A stretch of DNA of 64,000 nt. Origin: Spongiihabitans sp963422685. Its GTDB lineage: Bacteria; Pseudomonadota; Gammaproteobacteria; Arenicellales; Poriferihabitantaceae. The stretch covers positions 2,046,001 to 2,110,000 of the forward strand of contig OY730442.1 in NCBI GenBank assembly GCA_963422685.1, read 5' to 3'. The notes under the pieces were generated by a model that ran no database searches, had not been told where the DNA came from, and worked only from the letters and a program-made list of their open reading frames with translations. Positions 52,964-61,472 of this stretch are shown in pieces (position 1 is the stretch's first letter; each line of letters starts with the position of its first letter). Both the position numbers and the translations under genes were made by a program.

Positions 52964-53409
52964 TATTACCTCTATAATAGTCGCGTAATAATTTTTTGAT
53001 GCTGGGAACAGACAACGAAAATGTACTGCTTTGGAAACATCAAATCAATGTATTTCAGCTGGACATAAAAGCCTGGACAACAAATCACACCGCACTCGAC
53101 ACCGCCAGTGCCATGCGATGTCGTGTCACAGAAATGCTTGACTTCGTACTGGAAGAGACATTAAATCAATTTTTCTGTATATTTATGGTACAAAGCGGAG
53201 CGAAAGTGATGCTTTTCATACAAAAGCAGCAAAACAGAGATTATTTTCCGAGAACTTCTGAAAAAAATGATTTGTCCGTGATATACGGAGTGGAGAGTCG
53301 GTCAGTATGGAAACTGGCCTGGCAAGATTACCGCATTTCGGCAGTGAACGCTGAAACAGTTTGAATTGTTGCTTAAGCACTGCATTATGAAAATTCAGGG
53401 GGGATTAAT
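52964..53409. other. Non-coding gap before the sensory cassette
   Basis: A 446-base stretch, A/T-richer than its surroundings. A 122-codon frame (TTG at 52996) crosses most of it but has no ribosome site, no family resemblance and an odd composition, so I do not call it a gene. Near the right end, TTGAAT (53361-53366) and CATTAT (53383-53388), 16 bases apart, are a weak promoter candidate for the solute-binding protein gene. Confidence 0.35.
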
Positions 53410-54225
53410 ATGCGCTTTTCCAGATTAACCAGTTTGGTTCATGCCGTGATATTTGCAGGTCTGTGCTCCCTTGCAGTTATGTCCGGTGCACAGGCAGAAA
53501 TTCCACGTGGCACCCATGTTAAAACCTGCAATGACAGCGGAGAATGGCCGCCCTATTTTTATTTCCGGCGCGATAACGGCGAGGCCACGAATGAATTGGT
53601 TGGATACGACCTCGATATTCTCACCAGAATATTTTCCAAACAAGGGATTGATTTCACCATGAAATTGATTGCCTGGAGCCGCTGCCTGCATGAAGTGGAA
53701 ACCGGCGAAACCTATAAGATGGTATCCAGCGTCGCGTACAGTGAAGAACGCGATCAAAAGTACATAATGACCGATTCTTATTACACCGTCCAGCCGCATT
53801 ATTTTTATCCCATAGCGAATTTCCCCAATGGGCTAGAAATTAACACCCTGGCTGAATTTAATCGCTACAGGGTTTGTGGCTTGCGCGGATATAACTACAC
53901 CAATTTTGGTGTTCCAGTGGAAACCATCGACGTGGGCACAAAAGTGTTTCCCCAGCTTATCGAAAAAACAGCGCGGCGGCGCTGCGATGTGTTTCTGGGA
54001 AGATTTGAAATATTTGTAGGATTCGCCCGAACCGGGACAGACTATATAAAAATTCATAACCTGGGCACTGCGCCAATACCCGAGGTTTCAGGGGATAAAT
54101 TTTACATGATGATTTCCAGAAACTATGAAAACGCCGAAGATTTGCGGCAGATTATCAATGACGGTATCGCCGAGCTAACCGCTTCGGGCGAAGCCGGGCG
54201 GATACTGGCGCCGTATTTAAATTGA
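53410..54225 (+). CDS. Family 3 solute-binding-like periplasmic sensor protein
   Basis: A 271-residue exported protein of the amino-acid-binding (SBP_bac_3) fold. The signal peptide ends in AQA (residue 29). The body begins VKTCNDSGEWPPYFYF, then GYDLDILTRIFSKQGIDFTM, SSVAYSEERDQKYIMTDSYY and GKFY-type FYMMISRNYENAEDLRQIIN, the order of this fold. GGGGGGA lies before the ATG. No permease or ATPase gene follows. Instead come a HAMP receptor and a cytosolic protein, so it may present a ligand to the receptor rather than feed a transporter (inference). Confidence 0.8.
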   Translation: MRFSRLTSLVHAVIFAGLCSLAVMSGAQAEIPRGTHVKTCNDSGEWPPYFYFRRDNGEATNELVGYDLDILTRIFSKQGIDFTMKLIAWSRCLHEVETGETYKMVSSVAYSEERDQKYIMTDSYYTVQPHYFYPIANFPNGLEINTLAEFNRYRVCGLRGYNYTNFGVPVETIDVGTKVFPQLIEKTARRRCDVFLGRFEIFVGFARTGTDYIKIHNLGTAPIPEVSGDKFYMMISRNYENAEDLRQIINDGIAELTASGEAGRILAPYLN

Positions 54226-54296
54226 GCATCATGATGAATCCCGTGATCTTCAAACCCGGTCAGGAAAATAGGCAGATTTAATTTCGGAGAAACATT

Positions 54297-55022
54297 ATGG
54301 CAATCTCAAGTAACATTCGCTGGCATCAAACGATTCGTAGTAAACTGATCGCGGTTCTTGTCCTGACCACATCCCTGGTGCTCGGTGTGACTGGATACTC
54401 TGCATACAAATACATTGAGAATCTGGAACAAACCCGGCTCGCCCAGTTAGCGGAGGTCTCTGCCAACCGACTTTCCAAGCATCTGGTTATTCCCATGTGG
54501 AATCTGGACCGGGAGCAAGTAGGTGAATTGCTGGCCGCAGAAATGCAGGAACAGCGGGTCGCTGCCATTATTGTGCGGGATGAAGATAACAGTACCCTGT
54601 TTGCCGCCAAAGAGAGGAATAACGGCGGTCAGGTGGTAGAATCTATCGGCAGCGTATCCGGAGACTATATCAGTGTTGACCGAAAGGTATTGAATGGAGA
54701 AGATGAAATTGGCGTGGTGAGTATATTTGTTACCCCACAATTAATGCGCCAGGACCTGAAAACATTTGGCCAGGGTGTGCTGGCAACGGTAGTTATTCTG
54801 AATATCGTTATCTTCATAATCATGATGGTGGTACTGGGCAAAGTACTGATAACCCCCCTTATGAAGCTGGCCTCGGGTGCGGAGAAAATAAGCCGTGGCG
54901 ACCTGAATCAAACCTTCGATATCACCTCACGGGATGAGATCGGATATCTGGCAACCACGTTTAACAAGATGCAATCCAGTTTACGAGTTGCGATTCGCCG
55001 GTTAACCAGGCCCGCACAATAG
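54297..55022 (+). CDS. HAMP-only transmembrane receptor without output domain
   Basis: A 241-residue membrane protein. Span 1 is LIAVLVLTTSLVLGVTGYSAY (about 17-37). A periplasmic sensor domain of about 120 residues follows (LSKHLVIPMWNLDREQVGEL, typical of single-Cache-like sensors). Span 2 is VVILNIVIFIIMMVVLGKVL, and a HAMP domain (ITPLMKLASGAEKISRGDLN, then SRDEIGYLATTFNKMQ) ends the protein. No kinase, cyclase or chemotaxis output domain is present and the stop is clean. CGGAGA lies before the ATG. It stands 71 bases after the binding-protein gene and probably shares its transcript. Confidence 0.85.
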   Translation: MAISSNIRWHQTIRSKLIAVLVLTTSLVLGVTGYSAYKYIENLEQTRLAQLAEVSANRLSKHLVIPMWNLDREQVGELLAAEMQEQRVAAIIVRDEDNSTLFAAKERNNGGQVVESIGSVSGDYISVDRKVLNGEDEIGVVSIFVTPQLMRQDLKTFGQGVLATVVILNIVIFIIMMVVLGKVLITPLMKLASGAEKISRGDLNQTFDITSRDEIGYLATTFNKMQSSLRVAIRRLTRPAQ

Positions 55023-55106
55023 TAGTATTGATATTGCCCGGTTTCACCAATATTGGTTTATTTGTGTACCATAGGTAGGTGTAATTACTGAAATGTAAGG
55101 TAAACA

Positions 55107-55634
55107 GTGGCGGACAGAGATCTCATGCAGGCGATCAACCCGTATATCCAGGCCGAAAATACGGGTACCGCCATGATTGTGTTCTCGGACAACAGTCTCG
55201 GGCGGATTTACTTGAATGCGGGTGTGCCAACATCCGCAAGATACCGTAATAAAGAGGGTATGGAAGCATTAAAAATGTGCAGATCAATGGACATATTGAC
55301 GGTTAAATTTCATCAGAATACGGATATTGTCCGATCACGAGCACTGCTTGGTTCCAACTATGAAGTGCTGGCGACATTAAATCAGTCCCAGCCGCAAAGC
55401 GTAGAAACACCGCCTGAGTCCGCGGCGGTTACCGAGAATTTGCTCACACCCGCTGACCGGCAGCGCCTTGAGGGATTGCTCATAGATTTTATTGGTCCAG
55501 TGGCGCCACTGGTAATGTCCGACCTGCCTGCGAGGGTGGACGTTGAGACCGCGCTCGGCATGGTTACACGAGAAATTGACAACACCGACCGAGCTGCAGA
55601 ATTTGTCACAATTGCTCGCCGAATACTTGAGTAA
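55107..55634 (+). CDS. DUF4388-like cytosolic protein
   Basis: A 175-residue soluble protein with two parts. The N-terminal part (TAMIVFSDNSLGRIYLNAG, then EGMEALKMCRSM) resembles the DUF4388/PATAN-type domain found with response regulators. The C-terminal part (LTPADRQRLEGLLIDFIGPVAPLVMSD) is helical and resembles a domain seen at the end of some serine/threonine kinases and adaptors. The start is a GTG at 55107. It lies 84 bases after the HAMP gene and could be its cytosolic partner. The function is unknown, and the 211 bases to aroQ are non-coding. Confidence 0.65.
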   Translation: MADRDLMQAINPYIQAENTGTAMIVFSDNSLGRIYLNAGVPTSARYRNKEGMEALKMCRSMDILTVKFHQNTDIVRSRALLGSNYEVLATLNQSQPQSVETPPESAAVTENLLTPADRQRLEGLLIDFIGPVAPLVMSDLPARVDVETALGMVTREIDNTDRAAEFVTIARRILE

Positions 55635-55845
55635 TCAGGATATCCGAATTTTTAAAAACTGAAGAGATTTTTCCATATTCAGGCAACAGTCCTCAGGCAG
55701 GGCTGATCACAACCGGGACATCGTTGTTCTGTATGTCGGAGCATAAATATAGCTAAAAATCAAAAAATTCGCCGATCCTCGCCGAATTGGACTATAAAAT
55801 ATAAATTTGCGATAATCTCGGCCATTTCTTGCCTGGACAAATATA

Positions 55846-56307
55846 ATGGCCAATTTTCTCGTGTTGCATGGACCAAATCTGAATCTTCTGGGAACCAGAG
55901 AACCCGAATACTATGGTCGGGTCCGCTTAAAAGAAATAAACCGTCGCCTCATGCAATTGGCTGAGGCCGATAATCATGGCATGGTTTGTAAACAAAGCAA
56001 CGCTGAAAATCAATTGGTTGACTGGATCCAGCAAGCCGTGGTTCAGGGTGTTGAATTTATCATCATCAACCCCGCAGCATTTACCCACACCAGTGTGGCC
56101 ATACGAGACGCCCTGTCCGCGGTAAAGATTCCCTTTATTGAAGTTCACCTGTCCAATGTACATGCGCGGGAACCCTTTCGTCGGCAATCGTATTTTTCAG
56201 ACATTGCCGAAGGGGTGATTGCTGGTCTCGGCCCTGCGGGATATGAATTCGCATATCGATCTGCGGTGTGTCATCTGAGTAGTGCGCGTGGTGACGGATT
56301 AATTTGA
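55846..56307 (+). CDS. aroQ: Type II 3-dehydroquinate dehydratase
   Basis: Third step of the shikimate pathway. The 153-residue product has LVLHGPNLNLLGTREPEYYG with the catalytic tyrosine, KQSNAENQLVDWIQ, IINPAAFTHTSVAIRDAL, and EVHLSNVHAREPFR with the catalytic histidine. A weak TTGGAC/GATAAT pair (55787-55792, 55811-55816) may be its promoter. accB follows after 22 bases, the usual aroQ-accB-accC arrangement. Confidence 0.96.
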   Translation: MANFLVLHGPNLNLLGTREPEYYGRVRLKEINRRLMQLAEADNHGMVCKQSNAENQLVDWIQQAVVQGVEFIIINPAAFTHTSVAIRDALSAVKIPFIEVHLSNVHAREPFRRQSYFSDIAEGVIAGLGPAGYEFAYRSAVCHLSSARGDGLI

Positions 56308-56329
56308 AAATCAAACGCTGGAGAAAAGT

Positions 56330-56770
56330 ATGGATTTGAGAAAAGTAAAAAAACTCATCGAATTGCTGGAAGACTCGGCGCTGGTGGAAATGGAAATCAC
56401 CGAAGGGGAAAGCACGATTCGATTGAGCCGCGGTTCAACCAATATCCCGCCCATGGCGGTGCACGCCGGACCCCAGCCAACCACAGTCGCACAACAGGCG
56501 TCTTTCCGGGACAATGTAAATCCTGCCGAAAAAACCATCGAATCCCCCATGGTGGGCACGTTTTATGCCTCGTCATCGCCGCATAACGATCCCTATGTAA
56601 CCGTCGGGTCTGTAGTTAAACCAGGCGATACCCTGTGTATTATCGAAGCGATGAAAACCTTTAACCAACTGGAAGCTGAAGTTTCCGGTACCATTAAAGC
56701 CATCTATAAATCCACGGGCGACCCTGTGGAGTTCGGTGAGCCACTTTTCCTCTTGGCCCGGTCGGATTGA
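56330..56770 (+). CDS. accB: Biotin carboxyl carrier protein of acetyl-CoA carboxylase
   Basis: Carries biotin between biotin carboxylase and carboxyltransferase at the first step of fatty-acid synthesis. Of 146 residues, the N-terminal part (LRKVKKLIELLEDSALVEMEI) is the usual AccB start, followed by a short linker and the biotinyl domain ESPMVGTFYASSSPHNDPYV. The biotin lysine is in CIIEAMKTFNQLEAE; Thr after the lysine replaces the common Met. It overlaps by three bases the upstream TTG alternative start of accC. Confidence 0.96.
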   Translation: MDLRKVKKLIELLEDSALVEMEITEGESTIRLSRGSTNIPPMAVHAGPQPTTVAQQASFRDNVNPAEKTIESPMVGTFYASSSPHNDPYVTVGSVVKPGDTLCIIEAMKTFNQLEAEVSGTIKAIYKSTGDPVEFGEPLFLLARSD

Positions 56771-56775
56771 CCGCC

Positions 56776-58152
56776 ATGTCCCGCATGCCCAGGCGGATTC
56801 ACAAGCTGGTAATTGCCAACCGGGGCGAGATCGCTTTACGCATATTACGGGCCTGTCGCCAGCTTGATATTTTAACGGTTGCACTGCATTCGGAAGCGGA
56901 CCGTGATGCCAAATATGTTCGTCTTGCAGATGAATCGGTTTGTATCGGCCCGGCCCCGGCATCAGAAAGCTATCTGAATATAGCTTCAGTTATTGCGGCG
57001 GCGGAAGTCACCCAGGCGAGTGCGGTGCATCCCGGTTATGGATTTCTATCGGAAAATGCGGATTTTGCCGAGCAGGTCGAGCAAAGCGGATTCATTTTCG
57101 TTGGCCCAACTCCGGATACGATTCGCACCATGGGCGACAAAATATCAGCAATCGCGGCGATGCGTGCCGCTGGCGTTCCCTGTGTTCCCGGGTCGGATGG
57201 CCCTATTCCGGCGGAACCCGACCGGATTATCCACATCGCCCGACAGATTGGATACCCGTTGATGGTGAAGGCCAGCGGCGGCGGCGGTGGTAAAGGTATG
57301 CGGATGGTGCGCAGGGAATCGGAATTGCTGGATTCGGTTCAAACCACTCGCAAAGAAGCCGAGGCCGCATTTGGCAACGGCGTGCTGTACATGGAACGAT
57401 TTCTGGAAAAGCCGAGGCATGTTGAGTATCAGGTGCTAGCGGATACATTCGGCAACGCCATTCACTTGGGGGACCGCGATTGTTCCATGCAGAGGCGGCA
57501 TCAAAAAGTGATCGAGGAAGCGCCAGCTCCAGGAATTACCGGGAAACAGCGTCATGATATTGGCAGGCGCTGCACCGAAGCGTGTCGGCAAATTGGCTAT
57601 CGGGGCGTTGGCACATTTGAATTTCTGTATGAAGACGGGGCGTTTTTTTTTATTGAAATGAACACCCGCATCCAGGTCGAACATCCTGTCACCGAGATGA
57701 TTACCGGTATTGATCTTTTGCAAGAACAAATTCGGATGGCGGATGGTGAGAAACTTCGATTTGCGCAAGAAGACATCCAGTTCCGGGGCCACGCATTTGA
57801 ATGCCGGATTAATGCCGAAGACCCGAACACATTTTTACCCTGCCCAGGCCGAATTACCAGCTACCATATGGCTGGCGGCCCCGGCGTTCGTGTCGATTCC
57901 CATGTTTACAGTAATTATCTGGTGCCGCCATATTATGACTCGATGATTGGAAAAATTATCACCCATGGAATGCATCGCAGCGAAGCCCTGGCGAGAATGA
58001 ATGGCGCCTTGCAGGAAATGGTGGTGGATGGCATTAAAACCAACCTGCCGCTGCATCGGGAATTAATCCAGGATCCGGAATTTGTCAAAGGTGGATGTGA
58101 TATTCACCACCTTGAAAAAAGCATGGAGAAAACCAAAGCTGAAAGTGAGTAA
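56776..58152 (+). CDS. accC: Biotin carboxylase subunit of acetyl-CoA carboxylase
   Basis: ATP-grasp enzyme that carboxylates biotin on AccB. From ATG 56776 it has 458 residues (E. coli 449). Motifs are KLVIANRGEIALRILRACR, HPGYGFLSENADFAE, the glycine-rich ATP loop KASGGGGGKGMRMV (about 163-176), RDCSMQRRHQKVIEEAP, and EMNTRIQVEHPVTEMITG with catalytic residues. A TTG at 56767 would add three residues. In relatives prmA follows; here the next 185 bases hold nothing recognisable and then a DUF3426 gene begins. Confidence 0.96.
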   Translation: MSRMPRRIHKLVIANRGEIALRILRACRQLDILTVALHSEADRDAKYVRLADESVCIGPAPASESYLNIASVIAAAEVTQASAVHPGYGFLSENADFAEQVEQSGFIFVGPTPDTIRTMGDKISAIAAMRAAGVPCVPGSDGPIPAEPDRIIHIARQIGYPLMVKASGGGGGKGMRMVRRESELLDSVQTTRKEAEAAFGNGVLYMERFLEKPRHVEYQVLADTFGNAIHLGDRDCSMQRRHQKVIEEAPAPGITGKQRHDIGRRCTEACRQIGYRGVGTFEFLYEDGAFFFIEMNTRIQVEHPVTEMITGIDLLQEQIRMADGEKLRFAQEDIQFRGHAFECRINAEDPNTFLPCPGRITSYHMAGGPGVRVDSHVYSNYLVPPYYDSMIGKIITHGMHRSEALARMNGALQEMVVDGIKTNLPLHRELIQDPEFVKGGCDIHHLEKSMEKTKAESE

Positions 58153-58337
58153 TTTCCAGCAAATTTCATGCGATGTCTGCCGGGGGCGGCGCTACAGGCA
58201 GCGGAAACTCTACGTTCCGTGGAACATGTCGGCAGCATAATGAGTGCCAGTCAACCAACAATATTTCGATATGTCGGTGCCGGCTGGATAAAATGCTGAA
58301 CAAATATGAATGATTCTGATTGGCCGGATGCGGGTTG

Positions 58338-59648
58338 ATGATGTCGGGAACTGAACGGTTAACCAGTGCAGACAGATATTGCGGCTGTCCCGGTTGCCAG
58401 GCGATTTATCGGCTGCCTGATGAAAAATTTAATCATCGCGCATGTCTGGTTAGATGCGGTGCCTGCGACCAGGTGTTTGATGCCAGTCGCGCACTGGTAC
58501 AGAAAACTGAAAATGGCTTTGAATTGGTCCCGACTGACAGCAGGCCGGAAAATCAGGGGGCGACGAAAATAACGGGTTCAGCCCATGGGAATGATGATAA
58601 AAATGCAGAATTCCGCAGTCCGAATACGATCCCGGTATCCCGGCAGGCGCCTTCATGCCCGGCGCATGAAGGCCGGGCGAATTCAATTTCGACGGGTCTC
58701 GACAACGGCGAAAACGCCAGCCGCCAGGCCGGGCTGACAGAATGGGACCGCCCGGACAGAGAAGACGCCATCAAGAATCCGTTTGAGGACCGGATTCCAG
58801 AAAACCTCGGCGAATCCCGCAAGTATGCCGATAGCAGTGTATTAACGGACCCGGATGAACCCGTTATTGAACCATTGGACTTCGACCCCGGCCAATCAAT
58901 TCATATTTCCATAAAGGGCAGAGATGAGGAGCAATCAAGCATGGATTGCTCTGATCCCGATTGGTTGAGCGGGCCGATGCCGCAGGAATTTCATCCTTCA
59001 TGCAGTCTGTTAAACGATGAAAAATACGATTCGATGGATATGGAATATCCTGCGGTTCGAGATAGTGACTCGCCAAATGTTTCAACCGGTTTGCCGTCTG
59101 CTCACGCCGTTTTGGAGCGAATATCACGAAATGGAGTGGACGAGTATATTCGTGAGCGGCCAAATCCATTGTTATCTGTCATCTGGTTTGTGGTGGTTTC
59201 GGGTTTTGTATTGTTGCTCGGAATGCAGGTAAAGTACTTCTTGGTTGACCGCTACGCACAGGATGAAACCTATCGTAAATACCTGATCGGGTTTTGCAAA
59301 ATAGTTCAGTGTGAACTGCCTCCCCGGCAGGATCCATTTCGTTTTACCCTCACCCATACCGGAATTGATTTACATCCAACCCGGCCTGGTGCACTCAGGA
59401 TCAGCGTAAAATTAGTAAATGAAGCGAAATTTCCCCAACCTTATCCGTTATTGCAGTTAACGCTTGCCGACAAAGTGGGCAGGGTGGTGGGCAGACGAAC
59501 ATTTTCACCCGGGGTTTATTTGCCGGATGGGGTTCCCAATATGATTGGCGGAGGCGAACCCGGCTCCATTCTGTTCGACCTTGCCCGTCCGCATGAAAAG
59601 GCGGTGGGGTTTGTGGTGGACATCGTTACCGCGCCGGTTTCATCTTGA
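58338..59648 (+). CDS. Zinc-ribbon and DUF3426 membrane protein
   Basis: A 436-residue protein of unknown function typical of proteobacteria. The N-terminal MJ0042 zinc ribbon has the four cysteines in YCGCPGCQAIYRLP and VRCGACDQVFDA. A long acidic, probably disordered middle follows, then one membrane span (SVIWFVVVSGFVLLLGMQV, about 288-306) and the C-terminal DUF3426 beta domain with TLTHTGIDLHPTRPGALRI. The ATG at 58338 is followed by another at 58341; a TTG at 58320 is less likely. In relatives it lies between prmA and dusB-fis-purH; here it directly precedes purH. Confidence 0.85.
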   Translation: MMSGTERLTSADRYCGCPGCQAIYRLPDEKFNHRACLVRCGACDQVFDASRALVQKTENGFELVPTDSRPENQGATKITGSAHGNDDKNAEFRSPNTIPVSRQAPSCPAHEGRANSISTGLDNGENASRQAGLTEWDRPDREDAIKNPFEDRIPENLGESRKYADSSVLTDPDEPVIEPLDFDPGQSIHISIKGRDEEQSSMDCSDPDWLSGPMPQEFHPSCSLLNDEKYDSMDMEYPAVRDSDSPNVSTGLPSAHAVLERISRNGVDEYIRERPNPLLSVIWFVVVSGFVLLLGMQVKYFLVDRYAQDETYRKYLIGFCKIVQCELPPRQDPFRFTLTHTGIDLHPTRPGALRISVKLVNEAKFPQPYPLLQLTLADKVGRVVGRRTFSPGVYLPDGVPNMIGGGEPGSILFDLARPHEKAVGFVVDIVTAPVSS

Positions 59649-59829
59649 GGTGCTGCGATTAATTGATATTGATAAGCGCAAATCCCGAGTCCAAAATGGC
59701 GCATGGTGACCCTGTCATTTGCCTCACTATGCCGCGAATCGGGAGATGGCATCAGCCGGGAAGAGCTACCGCGTGGTTCGACTATCCGGTTTCCATCAGG
59801 CCGATAACCAGAACCGATTACCCGATTAC

Positions 59830-61443
59830 ATGAACCGGATTATTCGCCGCGCCCTGATCAGCGTATCAGACAAGCGCGGAATCGTCGATTTTGCCAGATC
59901 CCTCAATCTGCTTGGCATCGAAATACTATCCACCGGGGGCACGGCCGGGTTATTGTCAGCCCAGGGAATCCCCATGGTTGAAGTGGGCGACTACACCGGA
60001 TTTCCTGAAATGATGGATGGCCGGGTAAAGACCCTGCATCCCAGGATTTATGGTGGCATACTGGGCCGTCGCGGCATCGATGATGATGCCATGCAGTCGC
60101 ATAAAATCCGGCCCATCGATCTGGTAGTAGTGAATCTTTATCCTTTTCAGCAAGCCATTTCCACGCCGGATTGCACGTTGGATTCAGCCATCGGAAATAT
60201 TGATATTGGCGGGCCCACCCTGTTGCGCGCTGCGGCGAAAAACTTTAACGATGTTACCGTTGTGGTGGATCTTGACGATTATGCAACGATTCTCGCTGAA
60301 CTCGACCGTCATCATGGTTGTATTTCACCCGGGCTGCGATTTAATTTATCGGTCAAAGCGTTTGAACACACCGCCGCATACGACGGGGTCGTAGCAAATT
60401 ATCTCGGTGGTCTAGTGGATTCCGATGTTGATGCAAATGTAAAAACCCGTTTCCCCAGAACATTCAATCAGCAATATTATAAACAGCAGACCATGCGATA
60501 CGGAGAAAACCCCCACCAGCACGCCGCATTTTATGTGAACCGGCATCACGCTGCGGCCAGTGTTGCCAATGCCGTTCAGACCCAGGGCAAGGCATTGTCC
60601 TACAACAATATCGCGGACACCGATGCCGGCCTGGAATGCGTCAGGCAATTTGCCCATGGCGCAGCCTGTGTCATCGTAAAACATGCCAATCCATGCGGCG
60701 TGGCCGCAGACGACAGTCAATTGCAGGCGTATCAGCGCGCCCACAGTACGGATGCCGAATCTGCGTTTGGCGGCATTATTGCTTTCAACACACCGTTGGA
60801 AGCCGCAACGGCGGCAAAAATCATCGATCAACAATTCGTCGAAGTGATTGCCGCGCCAGAAATAACCGCAGATGCGAAAACAATTCTCGCCGGCAAACAA
60901 AATCTGCGGGTCCTCGAATCCGGCTTTTGGGAGGGCGGCCACACCGGGCGCAGCATGGATTCCGATCAGTTTATCTCGAATGAAAGACTGGATTACAAAA
61001 AAGTCAGCGGCGGATTGTTGGTGCAGGACGTTGATACGCCACTTTTCAAAACGCTCGAAGTGGTTACCAGACGCACGCCCGAAGAAGGTGAGATGCAGGA
61101 TTTGTTGTTTGCCTGGAAAGTTGCAAAATTCGTAAAATCAAATGCGATTGTTTTCGCATTGAATCAAATGACCATAGGCATCGGCGCCGGACAAATGAGT
61201 CGGGTAAACTCGGCCAGAATCGCGGCGATAAAGGCAGAGCAGGCCGGTTTTGGCATGCGCGGTGCAGTCATGGCTTCGGATGCCTTCCTGCCATTTCGCG
61301 ATGGCCTGGATAACGCCGCGTCGGTGGGGATACGAGCGGTGATTCAACCCGGAGGTTCGGTACGGGATGATGAAGTGATTGCGGCCGCTGATGCACATGA
61401 CATGGCAATGATTCATACCGGTATGCGGCATTTCAGGCATTAA
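59830..61443 (+). CDS. purH: AICAR transformylase/IMP cyclohydrolase
   Basis: Bifunctional enzyme of the last two purine steps to IMP. The ATG at 59830 gives 537 residues (529 in E. coli). The N-terminal MGS-like cyclohydrolase domain begins RALISVSDKRGIVDFARSL and has LSTGGTAGLL and DGRVKTLHPRIYGGIL. The transformylase part has RYGENPHQHAAFYV, KHANPCGVA, ESAFGGIIAFN and the C-terminal IGIGAGQMSRVNSA. An upstream in-frame ATG at 59719 adds 37 residues without similarity. No Fis gene precedes it; the 181-base gap shows no remnant that I recognise. Confidence 0.96.
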   Translation: MNRIIRRALISVSDKRGIVDFARSLNLLGIEILSTGGTAGLLSAQGIPMVEVGDYTGFPEMMDGRVKTLHPRIYGGILGRRGIDDDAMQSHKIRPIDLVVVNLYPFQQAISTPDCTLDSAIGNIDIGGPTLLRAAAKNFNDVTVVVDLDDYATILAELDRHHGCISPGLRFNLSVKAFEHTAAYDGVVANYLGGLVDSDVDANVKTRFPRTFNQQYYKQQTMRYGENPHQHAAFYVNRHHAAASVANAVQTQGKALSYNNIADTDAGLECVRQFAHGAACVIVKHANPCGVAADDSQLQAYQRAHSTDAESAFGGIIAFNTPLEAATAAKIIDQQFVEVIAAPEITADAKTILAGKQNLRVLESGFWEGGHTGRSMDSDQFISNERLDYKKVSGGLLVQDVDTPLFKTLEVVTRRTPEEGEMQDLLFAWKVAKFVKSNAIVFALNQMTIGIGAGQMSRVNSARIAAIKAEQAGFGMRGAVMASDAFLPFRDGLDNAASVGIRAVIQPGGSVRDDEVIAAADAHDMAMIHTGMRHFRH

Positions 61444-61472
61444 GTAATCTATTGGTGAACGGGGGAGATAAA

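Noticed and set aside
52996..53364. 122-codon frame between the dioxygenase and the solute-binding protein genes
   Set aside because: TTG start without ribosome site, no recognisable domain, unusual composition; kept only as a note on the gap.
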